64,000 nt of DNA, from assembly GCA_963786395.1 (NCBI GenBank), contig CAWAZD010000007.1, positions 124,001-188,000 on the forward strand, given 5' to 3'. Source of the stretch: Fen-1301 sp963786395. GTDB taxonomy: Bacteria; Bacteroidota; Ignavibacteria; Ignavibacteriales; Ignavibacteriaceae. The notes below the pieces were generated by a model. The model made no database searches and had not been told where the DNA came from. It worked only from the letters and a program-made list of their open reading frames with translations. Shown here piece by piece: positions 37,817 through 45,925 of the stretch (its first letter is position 1; each line of letters begins with the position of its first letter). The translations under genes were made by a program, and so were the position numbers.

Positions 37817-38860
37817 TTATACTGATTCCTTTTCGGTAGCAAAGAGTTTCTGGAAATCTTTCTGTTTTCTTTCCTTCCATGAACCTTTATGATAAGCAAA
37901 ACCGGTAATGAGCGGCATAGCGACCGTGGCTTCTGCAAAGACCATTTGTTCATAGGTTGTTTCAACCTTACCCCATGAACTGGCTTCTTTTAAAGTTGAA
38001 CCTGATAAAGCTCCGTCGCGCTGATCAGCAACTGTAATCTGAACAGCATATTTATGCATAGCAGCATCACCATCCAATATTTCAGCAGCAACAACAATAT
38101 CCTGTGTAAAATTCTTGGGAACACCGCCTCCTATCATGAAAATACCTGTTTCGGCGCAGTTCTGTTTTATCTTTGTTAATTCGAGGAAGTCCTTTGCTGA
38201 GTCAATGGAAACATGTTTATCAGGATTCTGAGTCTGATGAACTACAAATCCAAAACCGGCAGAGCAGTCAGAGAAAGCAGGACAGAAAATAGGCACATTA
38301 TTTTTATAGGCTGCATAAATAATTGAATCATCGCATTTAGGACCGCCGTTATTTTCAAGATATTTTCCCATTTCCCAGATGTATTCTCTTGAGGAATATG
38401 GGCGCGGTTCGATAGCGTCGCAAATCTTCTGACATGTTTCGTCGCAAATCCTTAATTCATCTTCATCGATAAAAGTGTCATATATTCTGTCAATAGCCAG
38501 ATCGCGAAGTTCATTGTCATCAACAAATGGTGAACCGATATAATGTTTGAACCCTAATGCTTCAAAGAATTCCTGGTCAACAATATTTGCACCCGTAGAT
38601 ACTATTGCATCAACCATATTATTCATAACCAAATCATAAACAATTTTCTTCAAACCCGCACTGAAAAGACTACCTGCGAGTGTAAGGATTATCCCGCATT
38701 CTTTATCCTTCAGCATCATATCATAAATTCTTGCAGCACGGTTAAGATCCCTTGCTGAATAAGCCATATGTTCCATAGCCTCAACAAGCGAAACAACATT
38801 GTGTTTTTTAATATCTATATGTTTTATCGTATCCTTTAGGAAATCTTTTTTTGTTGCCAT
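37817..38860 (-). CDS. Deoxyhypusine-synthase-like protein
   Basis: A 347-residue member of the DHS/homospermidine-synthase family. Visible family features are ILTLAGSLFSAGLKKIVYDL, IVSTGANIVDQE, PIFCPAFSDCSAGFG, MIGGGVPKNF and SWGKVE with the lysine that forms the enzyme-substrate imine in eukaryotic DHS. Bacteria lack eIF5A, so the product is not hypusine; bacterial relatives are thought to act on polyamines. The conserved lysine argues that it is an active NAD-dependent aminobutyl transferase. It follows the epimerase gene by 99 bases. Confidence 0.87.
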   Translation of the reverse strand: MATKKDFLKDTIKHIDIKKHNVVSLVEAMEHMAYSARDLNRAARIYDMMLKDKECGIILTLAGSLFSAGLKKIVYDLVMNNMVDAIVSTGANIVDQEFFEALGFKHYIGSPFVDDNELRDLAIDRIYDTFIDEDELRICDETCQKICDAIEPRPYSSREYIWEMGKYLENNGGPKCDDSIIYAAYKNNVPIFCPAFSDCSAGFGFVVHQTQNPDKHVSIDSAKDFLELTKIKQNCAETGIFMIGGGVPKNFTQDIVVAAEILDGDAAMHKYAVQITVADQRDGALSGSTLKEASSWGKVETTYEQMVFAEATVAMPLITGFAYHKGSWKERKQKDFQKLFATEKESV

Positions 38861-38924
38861 AACAGCTCCTGAATTATTTTATCAAATATAAAAACTTATT
38901 CTGTCATTCTGAACATTCTATATT

Positions 38925-38944
38925 CCCAGGCATAAATGCCTGGG
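38925..38944. repeat. Dispersed palindrome CCCAGGCA-TAAA-TGCCTGGG
   Basis: A perfect 8-bp inverted repeat followed by CTAGTGAAAC, located between the epimerase and deoxyhypusine-synthase-like genes. A variant (CCCAGCC / GGCTGGG, then CTAGTA and AGTGAAATG) occurs at 45874-45894. Confidence 0.65.
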
Positions 38945-38959
38945 CTAGTGAAACATCAT

Positions 38960-39997
38960 TTAAAAGAATACCTTAGCAAACTTAAGTATACCCTGCTTCC
39001 ATGGTACACGGTGTGAAACGCCGCTTTTATTTTCAAATTCTTTCAAATGCGCAAGATACCATTTGTAGTTCCCAACAAGGGCATCTTTATTTGAATATTT
39101 CGGTTTATAACCGATTGCTTTTTCTGCTTTTTCTATAGAGACAAAAGAATCTTTTGAAGCAGTTTCATAAACCCATTTATATAGCGGAGAAAGTTTAAGA
39201 GCTTCAAGAAATTTAAGAGTATAAATTATAGGAGTTGCGGGTAACCCGGTAATCTTTTTACCAAATCCTGCATAATCTAGAACAGACTGGTAGTCTTCTC
39301 TCATTGTGGTAAATTCTTTGGCGCCAATATTAAATGTATCATTTACTGTTTTCTCATCAAGAGTTGCGCAGAGATAGATTACATCGCACAGATCTTCAAC
39401 GTCGAGCAGTTGATATCTGTTTTTACCGTTGCCAATCATAGGAAATCCGTGACCGGTCATAGCCCAATCATAAAATAAAGCAAAGACGCCTAAACGTTCT
39501 GGTCCGACAAAAGATTTAGGTCTTATAATCGGAACGCACATTCCTTTATTTCTGAAGTTCAGGCATTCCTGTTCAGCCTGTATTTTTGCTATTCCATAAG
39601 GTCCAACACCGTCAAGTTTATCATCCTCATATAAAGGGTGATGGTCGGGTATACCGTAAACAGCAGTAGAGGATATCTGAATAAATCTTTTTACTTTATT
39701 CCGTTCAGCGGATTCAAGGAGAATACGCGTGCCCTCAATATCTGTTGAGAAAATATCTTCCGGTTTATATAAAGGCAAGGCTGCCGCGCAATGGACAACA
39801 ATATCAACACCTTTCATTGTTTCTTCCACAACATCCCGGTGTCTGATATCTCCCAGAACTGCATTTATTTTATTAACCATATCCGGATAATCGAATACTG
39901 CAAAATCAAGAGAAACTATTTCATGCCCGCGGAAGTGTAAATAACGGATCAAATTTATACCCAGAAAGCCTGAGCCGCCGGTAATCAGATATTTCAT
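38960..39997 (-). CDS. NAD-dependent epimerase/dehydratase (extended SDR)
   Basis: A 345-residue SDR. The Rossmann motif is MKYLITGGSGFLGINLI, catalytic residues are in ISSTAVYG and YGIAKIQAE (YxxxK), and RPKSFVGPERLGVF is a typical substrate-loop region. The C-terminal half resembles 3-beta-HSD/HpnA-like members. Substrate unknown, probably a nucleotide sugar or lipid. The start codon faces the divergent gene at 40112. Confidence 0.85.
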   Translation of the reverse strand: MKYLITGGSGFLGINLIRYLHFRGHEIVSLDFAVFDYPDMVNKINAVLGDIRHRDVVEETMKGVDIVVHCAAALPLYKPEDIFSTDIEGTRILLESAERNKVKRFIQISSTAVYGIPDHHPLYEDDKLDGVGPYGIAKIQAEQECLNFRNKGMCVPIIRPKSFVGPERLGVFALFYDWAMTGHGFPMIGNGKNRYQLLDVEDLCDVIYLCATLDEKTVNDTFNIGAKEFTTMREDYQSVLDYAGFGKKITGLPATPIIYTLKFLEALKLSPLYKWVYETASKDSFVSIEKAEKAIGYKPKYSNKDALVGNYKWYLAHLKEFENKSGVSHRVPWKQGILKFAKVFF

Positions 39998-40111
39998 ATT
40001 GTTGTATTATTAATATTTTTATAAAATCAGAGGTAAAAATTACTAATTTTGGGAAAGGCATCAAAGAGAATAAAGCAAAATAATAAAGAAGAAGAATCTA
40101 ATTAAAAGTTA

Positions 40112-40915
40112 ATGGAGAATAATAATATTATATCGAATAAAAACGGATACAATAGATTCAGCTATTCAGTATCCCTGGCTGTTCATATAATATTCGTTTT
40201 TATTTGCTTAATTATTCTTAGACATAGTGGAAGTTCAATGTCTTCAGGAATGGCTGTTCAGCTTGCAGGAGATTTAAATGCTGGCACAAACCAATCTGTC
40301 AAAATACCTGCGAATGTTAAACAATTAGCCGAAAATATAAATCCCAACAATCGCCCTTTAAACAAAAGCCTTATAGAAGAAAAGATAAATACTGAATCTA
40401 CTCCTTCTATTAAGAGGAACAACGAGGTTGAGAACAAAAGTGAAAAATCAGAAGCGGTTTTACCATCAGGATATTACAATTTTGCCGGAGCCGGTACAGA
40501 CACCACCGGATTGATTCAGGTTTATTCTGAAAAATCATTGAACGTGAAAATCAATTATCCTGTAGGTTGGACTTTTGTAGATCAGGATAGGCAGAAGAAA
40601 CTTGATGGTGTTACATTCTGGGCTGACAATGGAATCTTTAATCCCCCACCCTATATCTTTCTTGAAGTTAAAGAGAAATATATGTTCAATCCATCCAGGT
40701 ATAAATATAATACCCCATTAAAAAACTCCATTGCCTATTATAATGATCCCGAAGAATTAGAAGGACAGGTTTCCCAGATATTTTATATTCGTACTGACAC
40801 TGATGAAGACTTTAGTCTGAAACTTATAATGAATGGGAAGGATACTTTTATTGCATTCCAGCCAATATTCTTCGGTATGATTAAGTCATTCAATTTCGGC
40901 AGCTCATTGTTTTAA
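40112..40915 (+). CDS. Single-pass membrane protein of unknown function
   Basis: A 267-residue protein. One N-terminal helix (SVSLAVHIIFVFICLIILRH) is preceded by a short cytoplasmic segment and followed by a low-complexity linker rich in Asn, Lys and Glu (about 60-120), then a compact beta-rich domain (LNVKINYPVGWTFVDQDRQK, about 145-265). The layout resembles TonB-type anchored periplasmic proteins, but the C-terminal domain is not TonB. No family is recognised. Confidence 0.65.
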   Translation: MENNNIISNKNGYNRFSYSVSLAVHIIFVFICLIILRHSGSSMSSGMAVQLAGDLNAGTNQSVKIPANVKQLAENINPNNRPLNKSLIEEKINTESTPSIKRNNEVENKSEKSEAVLPSGYYNFAGAGTDTTGLIQVYSEKSLNVKINYPVGWTFVDQDRQKKLDGVTFWADNGIFNPPPYIFLEVKEKYMFNPSRYKYNTPLKNSIAYYNDPEELEGQVSQIFYIRTDTDEDFSLKLIMNGKDTFIAFQPIFFGMIKSFNFGSSLF

Positions 40916-41025
40916 TATGTTATTATCTGAATAAATCCTTGACTTTTAAATTGAAAGTTGATATAATAATATCAATAGATTAGACATTTCTTCCTTCAAA
41001 TCTTAAACAATCCATTACAATTTTA

Positions 41026-41068
41026 CCTACTAAACACCTACTAAATCCTGGTAAACACCTACTAAAGC
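41026..41068. repeat. Tandem array, 11-bp period, unit CCTACTAAACA
   Basis: Units start at 41026, 41037, 41047 and 41058. CCTACTAAA is exact in three; the third reads CCTGGTAAA. Spacings are 11, 10 and 11. Confidence 0.78.
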
Positions 41069-41190
41069 AGCAGTACCAAAGCTTATCCACAAAGGGGCGA
41101 GAGCATCTCGGAATACTCGGGGATTCCTATCTTAAAATTGTGAACTGGAATTTTGCTCATTTTTACTTAAACTGATGGTTAGGGTATAAG

Positions 41191-41220
41191 CGGGAGAACA
41201 CCGGGAGAAGGTAAGGAGAA
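41191..41220. repeat. Tandem array, 11-bp period, unit CGGGAGAACAC
   Basis: CGGGAGAA occurs at 41191 and 41202, and AAGGAGAA at 41213, exactly 11 bases apart. Confidence 0.65.
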
Positions 41221-41230
41221 GAGGCCGTTT

Positions 41231-41270
41231 CAGCGTAAAACAGCGTAAACGAGCGTAAAACAGCGTAGAA
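41231..41270. repeat. Tandem array, 10-bp period, unit CAGCGTAAAA
   Basis: Four contiguous units at 41231, 41241, 41251 and 41261, differing at one or two positions (CAGCGTAAAC, GAGCGTAAAA, CAGCGTAGAA). The period is exactly 10, unlike the other arrays. Confidence 0.8.
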
Positions 41271-41418
41271 TAAATTTGAAATAGGGTTTTTGTTATGGAA
41301 GGCTTTTTTTTTGAAAGAAAGGATATCCTTAACTTTCTTTATTAAATTAAACTATTAAAATAAATTATCTTAGTCAAGAGCGATAATTAATAATAGAAAA
41401 GAATTAATTATAGATTTC

Positions 41419-41449
41419 TTGACATTTTAACACATTAGACTTAATTTTG
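41419..41449 (+). promoter_or_regulatory. Predicted promoter of rplM
   Basis: TTGACA at 41419-41424 and TAATTTTG at 41442-41449 match the Bacteroidota pattern (TTG near -33, TAnnTTTG near -7) and also a sigma-70-like layout with 17-base spacing. It lies 42 bases before the rplM start. Confidence 0.6.
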
Positions 41450-41491
41450 TGGTCTTTATTAGTAAATGATTAGGCCCCGGAGGAAATTAGC

Positions 41492-41941
41492 GTGAAACAA
41501 GAAAAAATGACACATTTTGTCAGTACAGAAGAAGCTGATCAGAAGTGGTACTTAGTAGATGCCAAAGATCAGGTCTTAGGCAGACTTGCTACAAGGGTAG
41601 CATGTATAATTCGCGGAAAGAATAAACCCGAATTTACTCCTAATGCCGACACTGGTGATTTTGTAGTAATTATAAATGCAGATCAGATCAGACTTACTGG
41701 CAAAAGAGGAATTCTGAAAAATTACATACATCATTCAGGATATCCCGGCGGTCTTAAAACCAGGAACATTACAGATGTTAAAGCTGCAAAACCTGAATTC
41801 TTAGTAGAAAATGCCGTTTACGGAATGCTTCCTAAAACAAGGTTAGGCGCAAAACTTAAGAAAAAACTTAAAGTTTATGCCGGCGAGAATCATCCTCATG
41901 CTGCTCAGAAACCTGTATTAATTAGTTTAACGGAGAAATAA
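41492..41941 (+). CDS. rplM: 50S ribosomal protein L13
   Basis: A 149-residue L13. WYLVDAKDQVLGRLATRVA and YAGENHPHAAQKP are typical. The GTG start at 41492 is supported by GGAGG eight bases upstream; ATG 41507 is the alternative. It is co-transcribed with rpsI, overlapping by one base. Confidence 0.96.
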   Translation: MKQEKMTHFVSTEEADQKWYLVDAKDQVLGRLATRVACIIRGKNKPEFTPNADTGDFVVIINADQIRLTGKRGILKNYIHHSGYPGGLKTRNITDVKAAKPEFLVENAVYGMLPKTRLGAKLKKKLKVYAGENHPHAAQKPVLISLTEK

Positions 41942-42327
41942 TGGCAGACCAGATTTATATCGGAAGAAGAAAAACATCAGTAGCTAGAGTAATACTCAGA
42001 AGTGGAAAGGGTACAATTACCGTTAATGATCAGGAATTTGAGAAAGTATTCCCAATGCTTCTTAGCAGAGAAGATATCCAGAATCCATTCAGAGTTACCG
42101 ACACGTTAGGACAGTACGATGTTATGGTTAGAGTAAATGGCGGCGGAACAACCGGTCAGGCGCAGGCAATCCGTTTAGGTATTGCAAGAGCTTTAATTTC
42201 AATGTTTCCTGAATTAAGGGCAACATTAAAACCTTACGGGTTCCTTACAAGAGACCCCAGAATGGTAGAACGTAAAAAATACGGTCAGCCTAAAGCAAGA
42301 AAAAGATTTCAGTTCTCGAAAAGATAA
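41941..42327 (+). CDS. rpsI: 30S ribosomal protein S9
   Basis: A 128-residue S9 with IGRRKTSVARVILRSGKG near the start and the conserved basic C terminus GQPKARKRFQFSKR, whose tail reaches the P site. Starts on the last base of the rplM stop. Confidence 0.97.
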   Translation: MADQIYIGRRKTSVARVILRSGKGTITVNDQEFEKVFPMLLSREDIQNPFRVTDTLGQYDVMVRVNGGGTTGQAQAIRLGIARALISMFPELRATLKPYGFLTRDPRMVERKKYGQPKARKRFQFSKR

Positions 42328-42378
42328 TTTAATTAACGTACTAATATATAATTCATATCTCCTGATTTACCGCCTGTG

Positions 42379-42396
42379 TCCCGACTTGTCGGAATT
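42379..42396. repeat. Small palindrome between rpsI and rpsB
   Basis: TCCCGAC-TT-GTCGGAA forms a short inverted repeat in the 111-base gap. It resembles the CCCCGAC/GTCGGGG core of the element at 62783. It could attenuate transcription, but there is no T-run. Confidence 0.4.
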
Positions 42397-42438
42397 GTAG
42401 GTAAAGTTGACGGAGATAGAAGATAAACAGGAGCAAAA

Positions 42439-43218
42439 ATGAAAAAGCTAGATATAACCCAGCTTATAGAAGCTGGTGCCCACTTCGGTCATTTGACCCG
42501 CCGCTGGAATCCCAAAATGAAACCATATATTTTTATGGAGAAGAACGGGATTCATATAATTGATTTAAAGAAAACACAAACTCTCCTTAGCGATGCAGCT
42601 GAGCAGCTTTCTAAAATGGCAGCCGATGGAAAGAAATTTCTATTCGTTGGCACAAAGAAGCAGGCTAAGAACGTTATTGAACAGGAAGCCAGAAGATGCG
42701 AATCAAACTGGGTAAGTGAAAGATGGTTAGGTGGAATGCTTACCAATTTTTCTACTATCCGTAAGAGTATCAAACGTCTGAATATTATTGAGAAACAGGA
42801 AACAGACGGTACCTTTGATATGATCACTAAGAAAGAACGTTTATTCCTTACAAGGGAAAAAGACAAACTGAAAAAAGATCTTGAAGGTATTGAAACTATG
42901 TCAAGAATCCCGGGTGCAATGTTTATAGTTGATATAAAGAAAGAATCGATAGCTGTAAAGGAAGCCCACAGATTAGGTATTCCGGTATTTGCGGTTGTTG
43001 ATACAAATTGCGATCCGGACGAAGTTGATTACGTAATCCCCGCCAATGATGATGCCGTAAAGACAGTTGAAATCATAGTTAAATCTATGGCGGATGCGAT
43101 TATTGAAGGCAATGCCAGAGCTAAGGAAATTAAAGCCGAGGAATCTGCCGAAGGTGAAAGAGTTAAAAAAGAAAGAGAAACGGAGAATCAAGAAACTCCT
43201 GCTCCAGCAAAAAAATAA
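42439..43218 (+). CDS. rpsB: 30S ribosomal protein S2
   Basis: A 259-residue S2: LIEAGAHFGHLTRRWNPKM, LFVGTKKQAKNVIEQEA, ERWLGGMLTNFSTI and VFAVVDTNCDPDEVDYVIPA are all conserved. The C terminus is a charged extension rich in Glu and Lys ending APAKK, as seen in related phyla. tsf follows after 10 bases. Confidence 0.97.
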   Translation: MKKLDITQLIEAGAHFGHLTRRWNPKMKPYIFMEKNGIHIIDLKKTQTLLSDAAEQLSKMAADGKKFLFVGTKKQAKNVIEQEARRCESNWVSERWLGGMLTNFSTIRKSIKRLNIIEKQETDGTFDMITKKERLFLTREKDKLKKDLEGIETMSRIPGAMFIVDIKKESIAVKEAHRLGIPVFAVVDTNCDPDEVDYVIPANDDAVKTVEIIVKSMADAIIEGNARAKEIKAEESAEGERVKKERETENQETPAPAKK

Positions 43219-43228
43219 GGAATTAGAA

Positions 43229-44083
43229 ATGGCGATTACCGCAACACAAGTAAACGAATTAAGACAGAAAACCGGTGCGGGTATGATGGACTGTAAAAAA
43301 GCCCTTACCGAAGCAGACGGTGATTTTGAAAAAGCCGTTGATATATTAAGAAAGAAAGGAGCTGCTGTAGCAGCTAAAAGAGCTGAGAGATCTGCAAACG
43401 AAGGCGTAGTGGTTATTAAGATTTCAGATGACAGAAAGACCGGTGTTATTGCCGAGATTAACTGTGAAACTGATTTCGTTGCTAAAAGCCCAGACTTTGT
43501 TGGACTTGCAGATGCAGTACTTCAGGCAGTATTTACAAATCAACCAGCTAGCAAAGAAGAACTTCTTGGAAACGTTGATCTGAATAATAAAGTTATTGAA
43601 GTAATGGGTAAGGTTGGAGAAAAGATTGATATCTCCCGCTTTGCTGTTGATAAAGTTCCTGACGGAATAGCTGTCGGTTATATTCATCCCGGGTCCAAGC
43701 TTGGCGTGCTTGTCAAAATTGATGGAGTTACATCAGGACAGGATGAAATGGCTGAAACAGGAAAAGACATTGCTATGCAAATTGCTGCAATGAAACCTTT
43801 ATGTGTTTACCGTGAGGAAGTAGCTAAAGATCTTATAGAAAAAGAAATCGATATCTATAAAGAGTTAGCCCGTAAAGAAGGTAAACCTGAAGCGATACTT
43901 GAAAAAATTGCCACCGGCAAAATAAATAAGTTCTATCAGGAAAACTGCCTTGTTGAACAGGCATTTATTAAAGATAATACTAAGAGCGTAAGCGACCTGC
44001 TTAAAGAGTTTAACACTAAGCATGGAACTACTGCGCGAATAGCTCATTTCCGCAGATTTCATCTCGGAGACGAGAACAAATAA
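43229..44083 (+). CDS. tsf: Elongation factor Ts
   Basis: A 284-residue EF-Ts with RQKTGAGMMDCKKALTEADG at the start and the core motif INCETDFVAKSPDF. The ATG at 43229 is the true start, directly after the rpsB stop and a GGAATTAGAA spacer; the open frame extends upstream only as an overlap with rpsB. Confidence 0.97.
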   Translation: MAITATQVNELRQKTGAGMMDCKKALTEADGDFEKAVDILRKKGAAVAAKRAERSANEGVVVIKISDDRKTGVIAEINCETDFVAKSPDFVGLADAVLQAVFTNQPASKEELLGNVDLNNKVIEVMGKVGEKIDISRFAVDKVPDGIAVGYIHPGSKLGVLVKIDGVTSGQDEMAETGKDIAMQIAAMKPLCVYREEVAKDLIEKEIDIYKELARKEGKPEAILEKIATGKINKFYQENCLVEQAFIKDNTKSVSDLLKEFNTKHGTTARIAHFRRFHLGDENK

Positions 44084-44095
44084 TATTCTATTATT

Positions 44096-44129
44096 AAAAG
44101 GTCTTAATTTTATTAAGACCTTTTTTTTT
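44096..44129 (+). terminator. Rho-independent terminator after tsf
   Basis: AAAAGGTCTTAAT, a three-base loop, ATTAAGACCTTTT, then a T-run. A 13-bp stem directly after the tsf stop; a classic intrinsic terminator. Confidence 0.88.
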
Positions 44130-44187
44130 ATCTTTAAGATAGTAAAATCAACTAGGATTAATTTTATACACAATTGGAAGGATTGAT

Positions 44188-44901
44188 ATGGCTGAATTGA
44201 AATATAAAAGAGTACTGCTCAAATTGAGCGGGGAATCATTGATGGGGAAAACCAGTTATGGAATTGATCCTGAAGTTCTGAAATTCTTCTCTAATGAAAT
44301 TAAAAAGGTTCACGACTATGGAGTCCAGCTGGGAATAGTTATTGGCGGAGGTAACATTTACCGTGGACTGAATGCTGAAGAACAAGGGATCGACCGGGTA
44401 ACGGGCGATCAGATGGGAATGCTGGCAACTATGATAAATTCACTTGCCCTCCAGAATGCAGTGGAACATACAGGAACATATTCACGCCTTATGAGTTCTA
44501 TCCAAATGCATGAAGTTGCTGAACCATATATAAGAAGAAGAGCAATTAGACACCTTGAAAAAGGCCGTGTTGTAATATTCGGAGCCGGCACAGGACATCC
44601 ATATTTCAGCACTGATACTGCTGCATCATTAAGAGCAGTTGAAATTGAGGCTAATGTAATAGTAAAGGGAACCAGAGTGGATGGTGTTTTTGATTCTGAT
44701 CCTGAAAAGAATCCTGATGCCTCAAAGTTTGAAACAATTTCCTATATGGATGTAATGAAGCAAAACCTCCGAGTTATGGATTTAACTGCAGTAAGTTTGT
44801 GTAAAGAAAATAATCTTCCGATGATTGTATTCAATATGGACAAGCCTGATAACCTGTTGAAGCTTGTCAGCGGTGAGAACATAGGCACAGTAATAAAATG
44901 A
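44188..44901 (+). CDS. pyrH: UMP kinase
   Basis: A 237-residue amino-acid-kinase-fold UMP kinase. KYKRVLLKLSGESLMG, IVIGGGNIYRGL and GTRVDGVFDSDPEKNPDA are family motifs. It makes UDP for RNA and for the UDP-sugars of the polysaccharide. GGAAGG precedes the start. Confidence 0.96.
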   Translation: MAELKYKRVLLKLSGESLMGKTSYGIDPEVLKFFSNEIKKVHDYGVQLGIVIGGGNIYRGLNAEEQGIDRVTGDQMGMLATMINSLALQNAVEHTGTYSRLMSSIQMHEVAEPYIRRRAIRHLEKGRVVIFGAGTGHPYFSTDTAASLRAVEIEANVIVKGTRVDGVFDSDPEKNPDASKFETISYMDVMKQNLRVMDLTAVSLCKENNLPMIVFNMDKPDNLLKLVSGENIGTVIK

Positions 44902-44961
44902 TTTTAACTTTGAATTTTACTTTATTAGTTTTTACTTTTCGTTACTAAATTTGAGGTTATT

Positions 44962-45516
44962 ATGGAAGAAATAATTAAAGATGCTAATAACAGAATGAAT
45001 AAATCTCTTGATGCATTAAGAAACGAACTGGCAAAAGTGAGGACCGGAAAAGCTACAACTGCCCTACTTGACGGAATTAAAGTAGATTATTATGGTACCG
45101 TCACACCACTCAGCCAGATAGGAAATATTTCGGTTCTTGATGCACATACTTTATCAATTACACCCTGGGATAAATCAATGGTTCAACCGATTGACAGGGC
45201 AATACTCGAAGCTAATCTTGGTTTTAATCCTATAAGTGATGGAACAAATCTTAAAATTCCAGTTCCACCTTTAACCGAAGAAAGAAGAAGAGATTTTGTT
45301 AAACTTATTAAGAGATTCGGAGAAGAGACAAAAATTGCAATAAGGAATGTAAGAAGGGATTCAAACGATCATCTTAAGAGAGAAGAGAAAGCGAAGAAAA
45401 TTTCAGAAGATCAATTAAAAGAAGGTGAAGGTAAGATTCAGAAATTTACTGATGAACACATAAAGACGGTAGATGATATTCTTAAGCATAAAGAAAAAGA
45501 AATAATGGAAGTTTAA
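44962..45516 (+). CDS. frr: Ribosome recycling factor
   Basis: A 184-residue RRF: ELAKVRTGKATTALLDGIKV, TPLSQIGNISVLDAHTL and LTEERRRDFVKLIK are conserved. It separates ribosomes from mRNA after termination, together with EF-G. Last gene of the rplM-rpsI-rpsB-tsf-pyrH-frr segment. Confidence 0.97.
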   Translation: MEEIIKDANNRMNKSLDALRNELAKVRTGKATTALLDGIKVDYYGTVTPLSQIGNISVLDAHTLSITPWDKSMVQPIDRAILEANLGFNPISDGTNLKIPVPPLTEERRRDFVKLIKRFGEETKIAIRNVRRDSNDHLKREEKAKKISEDQLKEGEGKIQKFTDEHIKTVDDILKHKEKEIMEV

Positions 45517-45559
45517 AGCGCTTGTTCGCATTTCCCTTTCGGGGAAGGAAACAATTTAT

Positions 45560-45588
45560 AGAGGAATCGTTTGAGGTTCCTCTTTTTT
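45560..45588 (+). terminator. Rho-independent terminator after frr
   Basis: AGAGGAA at 45560 pairs with TTCCTCT across a 10-base loop, followed by a T-run, 44 bases past the frr stop. Confidence 0.78.
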
Positions 45589-45816
45589 ATTTTAAACATA
45601 TTTCTACAATTGGTTAATATTAACATCACTTTATTTTTAGGCAATCAGTAAGAAGTACCACTAATTCAGTTGTCAAGTAAATATTACATCCATAATATAT
45701 AAAATAAGTTCATTTTCAATCTAATTATGGAGAAATGAAGTGAGATGGTATTGGCATTAGAATTGTATATTTCTACACAGAATAGAATAGTTTTTAAGCA
45801 CCCTCCCTTTAATATG

Positions 45817-45850
45817 CTGCCGGATTTTCCCAAAGATCCGGCAGTCCTCT
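45817..45850. terminator. Inverted repeat CTGCCGGAT / ATCCGGCAG with trailing T-rich stretch
   Basis: A 9-bp perfect stem with a 10-base loop followed by TCCTCTTTT on the plus strand; a possible second terminator facing away from frr. Confidence 0.5.
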
Positions 45851-45873
45851 TTTAAACCATTCAATTCCAATTT

Positions 45874-45894
45874 CCCAGCCCTGAAGAGGCTGGG
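45874..45894. repeat. Dispersed palindrome CCCAGCC / GGCTGGG
   Basis: A 7-bp inverted repeat followed by CTAGTA and soon AGTGAAATG; the second copy of the family seen at 38925-38944. Confidence 0.6.
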
Positions 45895-45925
45895 CTAGTA
45901 TAAATTAGTGAAATGACAAATAATA

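Larger units (their letters stand above)
40916..41491. other. rplM upstream region with stacked short-period arrays
   Basis: A 576-base gap holding three clear tandem arrays of different unit (41026-41068, 41191-41220, 41231-41270), a weaker CTCGG pair 9 bases apart (41107, 41116), and the rplM promoter at its right end. No coding sequence is supported. Confidence 0.65.
45517..45925. other. Convergent gap between frr and aroB
   Basis: A 409-base gap with the frr terminator (45560-45588), an inverted repeat CTGCCGGAT/ATCCGGCAG (45817-45844) and a dispersed palindrome (45874-45894). No array and no coding sequence seen. Confidence 0.55.
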
